Shown here one piece after another: positions 49,284-60,663 of a stretch of DNA of 64,000 nt. The stretch is taken from NCBI GenBank assembly GCA_958299035.1, contig CATQJL010000001.1, forward strand, positions 81,283,071-81,347,070, written 5' to 3'. The translations under genes and the position numbers were made by a program. This DNA comes from Cylicocyclus nassatus. Lineage: Eukaryota > Nematoda > Chromadorea > Rhabditida > Strongylidae. Every line of letters begins with the position of its first letter. Position 1 is the stretch's first letter. The notes below the pieces were generated by a model, which ran no database searches, was not told where the DNA came from, and saw only the letters and a list, made by a program, of their open reading frames with translations.

Positions 49284-52200
49284 CCTTATTGACCACGGAT
49301 CTCCCTCATAGAGGGATCACAGCCGGTTAGTCGCGAGGCTACGTGGGGCGTCCCCAGGTGGCGGATAGGGGGATAATCGCCGACCAAAAGCGACCCCGCG
49401 CCTGCTCTGATAAGCAAGCGGAGCCGGGGGACGGACTCCCTGCCTCCACTAAAAGCTTGCGTCCTAATTTCCCGGGTAGGTGTGTGGGGAGGCGAGTTCG
49501 GAGTCGCCTCCAACAAATAAGCTCCGATCGTCCCTCGCGGGGGTTTTGAGCCCAACAAGCTATCCCTGCGAGTAAATTCTTGTTCGACACAGTGATAATA
49601 TGGAAAGCTCCTTTAATCTTGGAAGAGCCATTGGTAAGGCAGCGCCAGTGGGGACAAGGTTTGAAAGGCGATCTAGGCTGCCGAAAACGAGACGGACTAT
49701 GATGACGATCTGTACTTACAACGCGAGGACGCTGGCATCGGACGCATCTATCGAAGATCTCATGATGCAAGCAAGGAAGATTAAGTACGACGTCATCGGA
49801 CTGACCGAGACAAGGAGGCACCACCCGCTGAACGCCACATTTGAGACTGGAGAAGAACTGTTTGTAGGAACATGCGACAGTCGAGGAGTAGGTGGAGTGG
49901 GAGTCCTTGTCAACACGAGTTTGGCCATGAACATCGATTCGTTCGAACAACTTACAACTCGAATCGGACGTTTGCGAATATCAAGATGTGGATCAATCCC
50001 TGCCTTGACCGTCTTCATTGCGTACGCCCCAACATCCAGCTACGACGAGGACGAACTCGAGGAATTTTATATGGACTTGGAGAAGTTCTACAGAGAAGAT
50101 CATACCTTCTACAAGATCATCGTCGGTGATTTCAACGCGAAGGGAATCGCCCGGTGGAGAGTACCATAACGAGATTGACCACATCATCGTCAACAGAAGG
50201 TACTGCCTGACGGACGTCGCTGTTGTTCCGAAGTTCTACACGGGATCAGACCATCGTCTCCTGCGCGCCAAATTCTACTTTCCGCGGAATGGAGAGAGAG
50301 CCGTCAAGTTCAGGAAACATCGTCCCATGAATACCACCAACTGGGATCTGTTTTCTTCGATATCCGGCTCATGGCGAGATACCGTGATGGACAACATCGA
50401 CGAAGAATACGAACGGTTCGTACAACATCTCCACGGTTGTGCCAAGGAAGCTCAGAGTCTAAGAAGTACGAGAAGGCGTCTCACCACGGGGACTTTGGAG
50501 CTGATACGCCAACGTGGACGCGCACGAGCCACAGGCAACTACCGACTGACGTCCGAGCTTGCGAAGCGATGCAGAGAAGCGATAAAAGAAGACCTTAAAG
50601 AGAGAAGAGTAGCAGTGATGGTTGACGCCGCGGAGGCTGGAAGAAGTATACGCAACGCCCGCCGAAGCTTCGTCAACTTCAAGACAAAGATGACCGCACT
50701 TCGTCGTCCTGACGGAACCATAACTGCTTTCCAAGATCAATGGAGAAGGTCATCCACGACTTCTACTCGGATCTTTTTGCGAGCCACGTCCACCTTCCAC
50801 CATGCCATCTCAAGGAGGACGAGTATGTTGCACCGTCTGTTCTTCCTTCCGAGATTCGACATGCTATCATGTCGATGAAAAACCGTACAGCACCCGGTCC
50901 CGACAGGAGATTAAGCCAGAACATCTGAAGAATCTTTCGCCAGTTCTCATCAAGACTTTGGCAAGGCTCTTCACGCGGTACCTGACGGAAGGCAAGGTTC
51001 CAAGGCAATGGAAGACCAGCAAAACCGTGTTGCTGTACAAGAAGGGAGATCCCTGCGACATCGGCAATTATCGCCCTATCTGCTTGTTGTCTGTAGTCTA
51101 CAAACTCTTTACGCGAGTCATTCTCAACAGGATCGGAAGAGAGTTGGACGAAGGACAACCATGCGAGCAAGCTGGGTTTCGAAGAGGATTCAGCACGATC
51201 GACCACATACACACGGTGTCAAGGCTCATTGAAGTGTCACGAGAGTATAAGATGCCGCTCTGTCTCACCTTCATCGACTTGAAGAAGGCCTTTGACTCGG
51301 TTGAGACTGAAGCCGTCATCAATGCCTTGAGCAATCAAGGTATTCCGACTTATTACATCAAGATAATTCGTGAGCTGTATAACGACTTCACAACCACCAT
51401 AACACCATTCTACAAGGACATCATCATTCATTGACGTGAAGAGAGGCGTGCGACAAGGCGATACTATATCGCCGAAACTATTCAGTGCCGCTCTGGAGAA
51501 CGTCATGCGTAAGTTGGAATGGGACAACATGGGAGTGAAAGTCGACGGCCGGAAGCTACACCACCTTCGCTTTGCTGATGACATCGTATTGATAACACCA
51601 AGCATCACGCAGGCGGAACAAATGCTGGCCCAGTTTGACGAAGTGTGTGGAAAGATCGGTCTACGGCTGAATCTAACGAAGACGATGTTCATGAGGAACG
51701 GAAGAGTGCATGATGCTCCTTTCATGCTCAACGGGACGAACATCACCGAATGCTCAAGCTACACCTACCTAGGTCGTGAACTCAATATGATGAACGATCT
51801 AGCTCCGGAACTGAGCAGGAGGAAACGTGCAGCATGGGGAGCATATAAGACAATTGAGGACGTAGTGAAGAAGACCAAGAACATCCGGCTCCGCGCCCAC
51901 CTTTTCAACTCGACGGTTCTTCCTGCTTTGACGTACGCTTCAGAAACATGAACAATGAGAAAGCAGGATGAACACGCGGTTAGCGTCATCGAACGAGCTG
52001 TTGAGAGAGTGATGCTAGGAGTGAATCGACTCACGCAAGTGAGGCAAGGATTACGAAGTTCTACCCTACGTCAACGATCGGAGATCAGGGACGCTGCCGC
52101 GTACGCCAAGCAGAACAAGATAAGATGGGCCGGGCACGTAATGCGTTTCGACGACAACCGGTGAACGAGAGCTGTAACAGATTGGATACTACTGGACATC

Positions 52201-52403
52201 AAACGCGAACGAGGAAGACCGCCGACGCGATGGTCAGATAAGTTCACGAAGTCCTTTAATGAAGTCCTTCAGAGCGTTCCACGTGTTCCTGGTGCGATAC
52301 GTAAACATTGGTCAACAATCGCCCGAGACAGGGACGAATGGAGGCATCACTGGTACCCGCTCGTGCAACACGATGATCAACGGGGATACAGGTGATACAG
52401 ATG
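49284..52403 (+). mobile_element. RTE-type LINE, full length, inserted into the Tc5-like element
   Basis: Flanked by a perfect 12-base target duplication AACCTTTTTTAA (49272-49283 and 52404-52415). The 3' end carries short GATACAG repeats (52386-52402), typical of RTE elements, which lack a poly(A) tail. The orientation is opposite to the host transposase. Confidence 0.9.
49600..52395 (+). pseudogene. RTE endonuclease / reverse transcriptase
   Basis: One protein read across three frames. Endonuclease at 49699-50150: TICTYNARTL, DVIGLTETRRHH, FIAYAPTSSYDEDE and IIVGDFNAK. The frame then breaks and resumes at HNEIDHIIVNRRYCLTDVAV (50168 onward), with residues usually found between these motifs missing. 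After two more frameshifts (about 50740 and 50910) the reverse transcriptase follows: WKTSKTVLLYKKGDP, NYRPICLLSVVYKL, CLTFIDLKKAFDSVE, a stop at 51432-51434, VKRGVRQGDTISPKLF and HHLRFADDIVLI (intact catalytic FADD at about 51570), then KIGLRLNLTKT. Two more stops (51949, 52162) precede the C-terminal AGHVMRFDDNR and [14 protein letters not shown] proteins nick DNA and copy their RNA at the nick. This copy is inactive but quite young: the insertion site is intact. Confidence 0.9.
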
Positions 52404-52431
52404 AACCTTTTTTAATTTCGAGAATTTAATT

Positions 52432-52620
52432 TTAATTTCGAATTTCTTTTTTCTTTAGAGCCTGAGCGGCGTCATTTATTTTATCACGGTCCAGGTAATT
52501 TTTTTGAGTGAAGGTAGTGACACGCCATAATACGATGCCACTGAACCTTTTGAAATCCTTGAGCCAGTGATGACTGGCTTTAAATCCTGCAATGTGGACT
52601 TCCTCTTCATTAATGCTCAA
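52432..52620 (-). pseudogene. Tc5-like transposase, N-terminal DNA-binding part
   Basis: MSINEEEVHIAGFKASHHWL then KDFKRFSGIVLWRVTTF matches the CENP-B/Tc5-type helix-turn-helix (FKAS..WL..F..R.GI..R..T). The minus-strand frame before it (52985-53110) is acidic (DNVEVDWKEDEVLDDRSEAD). The catalytic part continues beyond the RTE at 49271. Confidence 0.75.
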
Positions 52621-53734
52621 GGCAAACTGCCGCCTTGACGAACTGCCTTACAATCGGAACGACATAATTCGTACTATGCCTTATTTTTGATTTCTCAACT
52701 TTTGGACTAATTCGCTTTTGTTTAGAACCACGACAATTTTATAAAAGGAGCACTCACGTTCTTTCTCAAGTTTCCTAAATTTTATGAGGTGGTATGGAGA
52801 AGTGATGAAGCGGAAATGCCTCCGCATACTTGACCAAAAGCGGTGACCCCTTCCAGTAGCGTGATAAAATGTAATTGCTTTGCTTATATAGAAACTACCT
52901 TTTCAATATTGGGAAAACAATTTAAGCATAACATAAGACCATTTCTTCTAAAACTTGGACGTTCCCAAAGCGAACTGGTCCAAAACCTAATGGTGGTAAG
53001 TTCTCATCACCTTCTCCTTCCCAAAGTGGGTCCGCTTCGCTTCGGTCATCCAGAACTTCATCTTCTTTCCAGTCTACTTCGACATTGTCGTACATCGCTT
53101 CTCGTAAGATTGAGGAAAACCTCTCTAAGAGCTTTTGCCCCTTTTCGAGTCGGTTTGTGCAGAACTTCGCATGGACCGAACTCTCTCGCTAGGTAATTCA
53201 CTACCATTTGCGGCGAAAACATGACTGCAAATGATGAATAAGCTTCTCATCAGGTACCTATATCGATTATACCTGTTTTACATGTTTTTGATCCACCTGA
53301 TCTACCAACATCGCTCAATTCAGAACTCTGCACAATCTTTCGATTATCACCAAAATTTGATGTAATTAAGTTGCTATAAGCGTTTCCTTGCCTTAGAGAC
53401 CTTCTGCATACACGTTAAAGAATTTGCAAAAATGCAAAAATAGCGTCTGCAGAGGGGATGCCTTTTTTGCCACTTGCTCGCAGCTCTAGTCTCCCCAGCT
53501 ATACTTTGGCCATCCGTCCATTCTGCATATCCTTGACGCCGCAAACTCAAAGCAACCATAGCCGCATCCTGGGTAAACGATCGCGCATAAGTTTTTCCAG
53601 AAAATCATTGAGCAGCTAAGGATCACGAATTTGGCATTGGGGCTCCAAGAGCAGTAGAATGATATGCATCATGTGTGGAAACCCTCACTTCGATGGACGG
53701 CCTTTCACTTGTTAGCTCTTTAAAGTTCTGAATT

Positions 53735-53990
53735 TATGCCAGCGAGACCACGTCTGCTTATAGGGTCTTCTTCGAGAAGAGGTGCATCTTCTACAATATA
53801 AACAATTCTCAGTTAAAAATTTTCGCAAAAGCAAAGAGATGCTTATAAAGGAGTCCTCAAAAGTTTCTGAGTTTTATACCAGCGAGACCACAGTTTGCTT
53901 GCAGTCTCATTACCGAGAAAAGTGCATCTTCTGCAATATAATGCTTCCCGATTTGAGATTTTCGCAAAAACAAAGGAATGCTTTTGAAAA
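53735..53990. repeat. Tandem repeat, two units of about 130 bases
   Basis: Units at about 53735-53840 and 53868-53990 share gccagcgagacca/accagcgagacca, gtgcatcttct-caatata and attttcgcaaaa. A more distant relative lies at 57515-57600. Confidence 0.65.
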
Positions 53991-54938
53991 ATTCTTACGA
54001 AAAAATGGTCAGAACTTAACCCAGCCTTCCAAACAAGTTGTTTATCGATTCGTCTTAAAACGCTGACTTCAAATAAATCTTCATCATCTGCCAAGAGACT
54101 ATCTGAGCGGAGTTATGAGCGTTCAATTATAAGAAATTAGCCGTTTCGACGGATGCATTTCCTTCAAAGGCAGCCTGATAGCGCGGATTTACATTGGTTA
54201 TGGTTGATTTAATTACATGAAGCACATTTACCAACAACCTAAAAAAGTGTTTTTAAAACGTATTTCGTAGGAACATGTGCCATAGAACACTTGAAAAATC
54301 GCACATTTAAACACTTATAACCAGGGTTGAGCAAGAGATCAGGCGCAAGGTCGCCAAATACGACCCCCCCCCCTCCCCACGCTAAAATACGACCCCCCTT
54401 CTTCCCCCCTCCCCCCTCCCCCACCTCTGCCCCTTTCTTTTCTGTGTACATTTTTACATTACAAAAAATTTATTAGCAAAACACAACTAAAAAACAAACA
54501 CAACCAAAGCGCAGCAGTTTTTCAAGAAAAAAAATTGTGAATCGTAAGAGTGCAGCTGGTTGAGGGTTTCAAGCAATAGTCCAGCATCTGTGCTCTTTCC
54601 AAAAAAGAGAGGCCCGCCCTCCCACCCTCACCTCCCCCACTTCGTTTTTTGTCGAATATGCACGCCCCACGATCCATCCTAAAAAGAACTGAAAATATTC
54701 GTTGACCGAAATTAGCATAATCAGCTCAACTTTAAGAAAACCTAGTTGATGTAAAAAAAGATTTGTAAGTATGTTCTATGACATTGTCAGACTTCACCAC
54801 TGACCTATGGCAAAAAGAATTCCTTTGAACTATCCACATACCTTTCAAGCAGCTCACGTCACCGAGTTCATGAAAGCGTTCCTCAGGCGGTGCCTCTTTA
54901 TCACTAGCATTAGAATATCTGAATGAAAATGTAGCTTA
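53991..54938. other. Region without a supported gene
   Basis: Pyrimidine-rich tract at about 54363-54428 (C-runs). Nothing else supported. Confidence 0.4.
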
Positions 54939-55146
54939 GGGAACGGTTACCGATGTTTCCAAGGTTACTGGGGTTGCCGACGTTGCCAGCGTTGCCCGGG
55001 TCAGAGACAGCTTAGTGAGCGCGCGAAAGGTGGAGGCTATCATGTGGTCCTACAACAACCGCCAACGCGGCAACCTCGGCAGCCCCAGCAACGTCGGCAA
55101 TCCCAGCAACCTCGACAACCGTTGCCGATAACCTATGGCCGTTCCC
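54939..55146. mobile_element. PIF/Harbinger-type MITE, TTA target duplication
   Basis: Starts GGGAACGG and ends CCGTTCCC, flanked by TTA on both sides (54936-54938 and 55147-55149). Both halves carry repeated gttgcc motifs in opposite orientation, forming a GC-rich foldback of 208 bases. Confidence 0.75.
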
Positions 55147-55149
55147 TTA

Positions 55150-56672
55150 AGGAATGAAAAGATGAAGGTGAAAATGAATATGAAGATGAAAAGATGAAAA
55201 GAAAAGCTGAATGGTTTACCTGAGCGAAAGTAAGTTGCCAAAGTAACGAATTTTCCTGTCATCGCCTGCGGTGATGGTGATGGTCAAAAGCATTGTTGGA
55301 TTTGAGAATATACGCGTAATGCGGGATCCAGATACAACATCTAGAGAACTCAAATTATCAAGATGTTCTCATGTGAGATGCCATTGCAATCAACTAAAAT
55401 AATTGAACAACGCACCGTCACCAAAGTCAAATGCAAGATCATAGAGCCCGTTTCATATCGATTATGTTGCAGTTGATGAAGTGTAAGCAGCCAGTAGCTG
55501 ACTTGGTTCTGCAGAGACAAAATCAACTGAGGTAGGGAGAAGCCCACTCGAGGGTGGATCCAGGGTACGCGACAGCGGCTCGCCAAAAATAAAACAATGC
55601 GGTTGTCAAAGCTTCTCCGTGCTCGTTGACATTACTTGCCCTAACAAAGGTTTTTAGTTCAACAGGTGGAAGTGGAAAAGATAAAAATCAACGCCAAAAC
55701 TGTATGTGAGTTCTTTGAAGTAAGTAGCCAATGGATTTGGGAATTTTGCAGTTTCTTTTCCAATCTGAGAGCCGGAATGGGCAAGGTTTATACGGGTAAA
55801 ATAGGTTAAATCGCCTTCCACAGATTGTGAGCAATTCTTAAAATAAACACTTTACGAAAAGTAGAAAGAAAAGAAAAGAAAAGTAGCAAATAAAAGTAGC
55901 AAGCTTTGGAAAAGTAGCAAATAAGAAGCGCACCTTGATCATAGAGATGTGAAATGGTTCAACAACACCAAAAATTGGCAGAATGATAGTGTCATGCCGC
56001 TTATCTGAAGCACACATATTTCAACAAAGAAAAAAACGAACAGAAAAGTACGGACCTACAAAAATGTTCAGTTTGCTTATTTTGGTGTCAACAGGAAATT
56101 TTGTTGTATGTTTTGTAGGAAACATTTGATTTCTTGATCCTGAAAATATCTTCAATGATGATACACACATACAAAATGTCAGAAAAAGCTTAAGAGTCGG
56201 TAAGTGGATCACAACTAGATGTCAATAAGGGAGTTGAAACTTCACATACTTCTTGTGAGCCACCAATAGTTTTCCCTGATCTAGCGCCACTTTGGTAACA
56301 TGGATGGTTTGGTTGATGTTGAAGCATGGTCCAGTGCTGCTTCGTACCCGTTTTTCCCCATGCCTAGAAGAAGTAAAATAGGAAAGGAACAAAAAAACCT
56401 TGGTGACGGTTGGTGAGAGGGACGGAACGATGGAACGAAAAACGAATTTTGGCGCGTTCAATCCCGTGCAGAGACATTGCACGGGATGCGTATTACAGTA
56501 GACGAAATTAACGGGCAAAAAACGACGATCGTCTTCGGGCACATAGGTAGCATTAACCACTGATAACTTTTTCGAGGGGTAACGAAATTGGATAAAATTT
56601 TGGCTGTGGGGAGAGGAAGGATGAACCAAAAGTTTGAGTGGAAAAGTGGAATGTTTTGAGTTTTTTGAAGAT
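55150..56672. other. Region without a supported gene
   Basis: Minus-strand ORFs (55350-55586, 56222-56629) overlap but show no recognisable motif, no splice pattern and no paralogue in the window. I do not call a gene. Confidence 0.35.
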
Positions 56673-56753
56673 AAGTTAATCGGGTCAGGCGCAACCTCTC
56701 AAAAGCTCAGGCGGCCTGACCTTTTGTGGGGTTGCGCCTGACCCCATTAACTT
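56673..56753. repeat. Short foldback, 24-base arms
   Basis: AAGTTAATCGGGTCAGGCGC (continuing AACC) at 56673-56696 pairs with 56730-56753, one mismatch. The loop contains a second inverted motif CAGGCGGCCTG. Confidence 0.85.
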
Positions 56754-57742
56754 TATTTCCGAAGAAGCTTTTCTACCCGAGTTTTACGTGAATCGCTAGC
56801 TCAACCCTCGAAGATTCCACAGTAAGTGTTTGAGCTTGATTCGACTTGTTTCGGCCTTGTGCTAATCCGAGAAGTTGAAGCACTCAACGTGGAAAACGCG
56901 CCAGTTGGAATTTTGGCAGCACTTCTTACTTCACTGTTTGGAAGCGATATGAAGTTCGATTTATAGCATAGACTTGTAGAGAACATTACTTTGTTATGAG
57001 TATACAAAAGCTGACTTTTCTCACTTCTGAAACCAAGTTGATCATGTTTGAAAATCACGCTTTTTAGACGTTGAAGACGCTAGAAACTGCAGTAGGTAAT
57101 GGTTTGTAGAGCGCATAGAGGTAATTTGACATGCTGATTATGGAAATGATACCCATTTCAAACAGCAAGCTTCCTTGTCGACCTCATATGTGAAGGTAAA
57201 AGAGAGATTTGAATTTTGGCTGAAACTTCCATTGTGGGAACAATCAGTATGCTGTTTATGACCGTCATTCCTTCATGTGATCGCGATATCCACCGGACTA
57301 GCGCATTTCTTCTTCACCTTCGCAGTATCTCCCCAACTTAATAAATTTGATTCTTGATTAAGTTTTATAGAAAAGAAGTTTTTGGAGAATACTTTGCCCT
57401 AAAAATTTCCTATCTCTTGGCGACAAACGAGACCATAGTTTCTCCCATGATCTTCTCGAGAATAAATGCTTCCCATGTTTCACACTGACTAAAAATCCAA
57501 AATCCCGGCCTTTATATTAGTGTGATCAATGTTTGCTTGCAGTCTTCTTCTCATAAAGAAGTATATCTTCTGCATGTAAATGCCCTCAAGGTTCCAAATT
57601 ATTAAGTTGTCCGGAAACAATGACCGTTTTGAATTTCAACCGCAATAAGTCATACACTTCTCACTTCTAAATAAGTTGCAAAGTACCATTCGATAAGGCA
57701 AAACAAGCTCTACAAGAGGGCCATCTTGCTTTTGCAACAGCG
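56754..57742. other. Region without a supported gene
   Basis: Nothing recognised apart from a distant relative (57515-57600) of the 53.8 kb tandem repeat. Confidence 0.35.
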
Positions 57743-57862
57743 AGATGGGTGATTCACTCCAAACTGAAATCTAAGTTGAAGCAAGCTCTACAAAATGGTA
57801 CCTGAAGCAAGGCAAAAGACTTCTTGGGAAAAGAGATATTAACGATCAAACAGTGTATACAT
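57743..57862. mobile_element. Fragment of the 15.5 kb MITE family
   Basis: Close to 16019-16130: agatgggtgattc, aaatctaagttgaagc, ggtacctgaagcaaggcaaa, ttcttgggaa and gagatattaacgatcaaac. The terminal inverted repeat is missing; Penelope 3' sequence follows directly. Confidence 0.8.
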
Positions 57863-57869
57863 AAGTGTC

Positions 57870-58830
57870 GAATATTGTTGTGCCGAACAGGTTGTTAGGT
57901 GGTCCTTTTATTGTTAGTGCTTTTCGGCCTTACGTTTCGACGCTTTCGTCATCAGAGGTCTGGAATGGTTCAAAGCTTCATCCGTAACTCCAACCCATCA
58001 AACATCTCCACCAGCCCTTGGCAGTTCTCGGATCTTCCCCCAATCTAGTGCTACAAGAATTGTGATGACAAAAGACATACCAGGGAACCACCGCTTCGTT
58101 AGATGTCCGTACCGGACGAGATGTTCGCGACGGACGACTGAGCTATACTGAGGGTTGTCACATAAACAGTTATATGTAGCTCACATAATGATAAAAACTT
58201 AAGAAAATCAGCGGTTATGGATAAACACTCGTTTTTGTTGCTCATTTCTGGACTTTGCAGAAACCCAGGACGATTCCAAGGCTTTTCTAGCCGAGATCTC
58301 TTTTTCAAGTGTTAGAATTGTAACTTTGATATCAAAGTGTCTGCCAAGCGGCGAAGCCAACTTCTTGCGCCTTTTGTCTGACAAATGCTCTTTGATGCGA
58401 ACGCCGAGTGTTCTTCCTGTTTCCCCAATATAGCGTGCATTACATTTCAAACATTCAAGCTGATACACTACTCCCACCTTAGGACAGTCACCCATTCTGC
58501 CGTGCGGGCATATCACGCATTGCTCCGTATTGCAGTATTGATCATAGAGCCTGTTACGTACGAGCTGTTTTTTGATATTATCGTTGGGAATGTTCACTAA
58601 CATAATATCATCTTGCAGCTGCGCACGAACGATGCATTTCTGTATGGCTGCGCTGGTCTTATCAGAAATGAATGGCGAGCAAAGTGGAAGTTTGTTACCA
58701 GTCAGAATGTTGTTGCCATTTCTTCGATGATGAATGTGCGGTGAAGAATGGTAACCGTTACTGCAAGCTATTTGGGTAGCCAGTCTTCGTGATTCGCTTC
58801 GCTCCTCTTCTCCGTTAAATAAATAACTGC
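57870..58830 (-). pseudogene. Penelope-like element, endonuclease half and 3' UTR (inverted copy)
   Basis: Minus strand from 58817 down: GEEERSESRRLATQIACSNG, LPLCSPFISDKTSAAIQKC, then the GIY-YIG endonuclease with zinc-finger cysteines (YCNTEQCVICPHGRMGDC), GVVYQLECLKCNARYIGETG, VRIKEHLSDKRRKKL and the tail KALESSWVSAKSRNEQQKR. The open frame runs to 58208. The 3' UTR toward 57870 has a GACG-AAAG-CGTC hairpin (57939-57950) followed, in the minus sense, by GAAACG and AATAAA. The 5' end joins head to head with the plus-strand reverse transcriptase at about 58818. Confidence 0.85.
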
Positions 58831-58849
58831 AGCCCATCTCGCAGACGCT

Positions 58850-59915
58850 ACAACGTATGCAGTGGTCTCTGAAAAAGAATATCGAGCCCAATGTAAAAAA
58901 CTTAGTGACGCATGGACTACGATTGCCAATTCTGCCGGACTTGTTGATAGTCTCATAAGCAGCTTGAAAGTGACAAATCCGTGCTGTCCAATTTTTTACA
59001 GCCTTTTGAAGACCCACAAGCTTTCCGAGCACGAAATAAACTCAATGTCAGCGGCAACTCACAAAATTAGACAATTATTAGTTGCGTGGGCCTCCCCACC
59101 GATAGGATTTCATGGTACCTAAATAAGATCGTGAGCCAGCTGTTAACGAAAGTACCAGCACACTTATCCAATGCACGCGAGTTCGTGGAACAGCTTCGAA
59201 ACGCTAAGTTTGATTCGAGAACGGTAATTGAGTCGTTTTAACGTCTCTTTACACTAATGTGCAAAATGACCAGGCTTTGCAAGCGTTACCGGAAATGTTA
59301 GATAAGTATGCTGATACAATGAACATGTTTCGACTTAGCAAAGCGCATACGATGGCCCTAGTGAAAGAATGTTCAAAATGTACCATTTTCAGATGGTCTG
59401 GGACTTATTACTCCCAGATACGTGGATTAGTTATGGGCCAAAAGCTAGCACCAATTCTCGCCATATGCTTTATGAACAAAATTGGAGAGCCAATTCTAGC
59501 ACGTATGCCACTGATGTACTGTCGCTACATCGATGATTGCTGTGTTGCAACTTCAACGCAGCCCGAGATGGACGATTGTTTCAAAATTCTTAACCAGCAG
59601 TCACAGTACATCAAGCTCACACGTGAGATACCTCGCGATGGATGGCTGCCTTATCTCAACGCTCAAGTAAAGGTGACCGCTGGCATTGTAAGAGTCAAAT
59701 GGTATCGCAAGGAAAGCTGCAAAAATATCCTCTTCAATGTAAAATCTGCACTTCCTGCTTCCGTGAAGCGTGCTGTCATTGGTAACATGTTTAGAACCGC
59801 GATGCAGATGTGCAACGGAGAAGAGGAGCGAAGTGAATCACGAAGACTGGCTACCCAAATAGCTTGCAGTAACGGTTACCATTCTTCACCGCACATTCAC
59901 CATTCACGGATTCCA
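58850..59915 (+). pseudogene. Penelope-like reverse transcriptase
   Basis: Plus strand: VVSEKEYRAQCKKLSDAW, YSLLKTHKLSEHEINSMS, KIVSQLLTKVPAHLSNAREF; after stops and frameshifts, NVQNDQALQALPEMLDKYAD, QIRGLVMGQKLAPILAICF and the catalytic MYCRYIDDCCVATSTQ (at about 59515), then WLPYLNAQVKV and RVKWYRKESCKNI. Penelope elements form a retroelement class of their own whose reverse transcriptase resembles telomerase. A deletion and frameshifts inactivate the N-terminal half; the frame is open 59259-59966. It ends at GEEERSESRR...SPHIHH (59813-59908), the segment at which the inverted copy begins, so the endonuclase part is missing on this strand. Confidence 0.85.
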
Positions 59916-59966
59916 TTAGGTAAACTTTGTTCTCAGAATTGTAAAAAAAAAAGTAGACGTATCTAG

Positions 59967-60663
59967 GGAGTAACCACTAAAACCAGAATTTTGAATGACG
60001 AATTCGCCGAAGGTGAAATTGCTACTTTTATATTTCAGATGTATGGAGGTCTCAGCAACTTCATAAATTGAAGGGTAAGTTCAAGCAATCGAGAATGGCC
60101 TATTTTTCTCTTGAAAATCCTGATTCTCGGCTATCAACACTGTCGAGCTGCCTATCCCGCTATCTGGTATATTAAGAGTTACCTTTTTGAACTTAAAGTC
60201 GCACTTGATAGCTGCATGCGAATTATAAAAGTTGCAGTTGCATCTGATTTTCCGCGATTTCATCATTCGACATCGCGGCTTCGATGGTTACTTGCTCAGT
60301 CGACACTTTGTTCATATTTTGTTTTAACAGAGTTTACTCAATAAAATCCGTAAACTCGCACTGAGTTCACTTCCATACACAAACACTTTATTTGAAACAT
60401 TTATGAAGTTCTATTCATTGCTATCATAAAGAGGACGTTGAATTAAAATAGTCAGCCCTATACAGCCGTTGAGTTATAGCTTTTGTAACAATCCAAGTCG
60501 TCAAGAAGCTTTGTTATCCAAAACAGGAAGTGCTGAGGTATACGCGTCGTCTATATCCGTGATGACCTTCGGGTGCTCGCGGCAGGTGATGACGACTTCC
60601 TAGAAGTGAAGTGCGGCTTTCATAAATCTGTTTGCATTTGTTTTTCTTACTCCTTTTCAATCA
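59967..60663. other. Region without a supported gene
   Basis: An open frame 60111-60344 is followed by AATAAA at 60341, but no splice partner or motif was found. Confidence 0.35.

Larger units (their letters stand above)
47931..53711 (-). mobile_element. Tc5-like DNA transposon with about 330-base inverted ends, split by an RTE LINE
   Basis: Inverted ends: 47931-48260 (starting CAGGGAAGGGCCGTCCATCG) and 53385-53711 (ending CGATGGACGGCCTTTCACTT then G). TTA flanks both sides (47928-47930 and 53712-53714), as known for Tc4/Tc5 (TNA targets). Transposase pieces on the minus strand lie between them. Without the nested LINE the element is about 2.65 kb. Confidence 0.8.

Noticed and set aside
49339..49950. 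203-residue minus-strand ORF and similar antisense frames at 49716-52034
   Set aside because: Antisense shadows of the RTE endonuclease and reverse transcriptase.
56222..56694. Two overlapping minus-strand ORFs as a gene
   Set aside because: No conserved motif, no splice support and no paralogue; overlap in different frames suggests chance.
57935..57960. Canonical hammerhead ribozyme
   Set aside because: CUGAUGA and GAAA are present, but stem II does not close next to both core words; kept only as a ribozyme-like motif.
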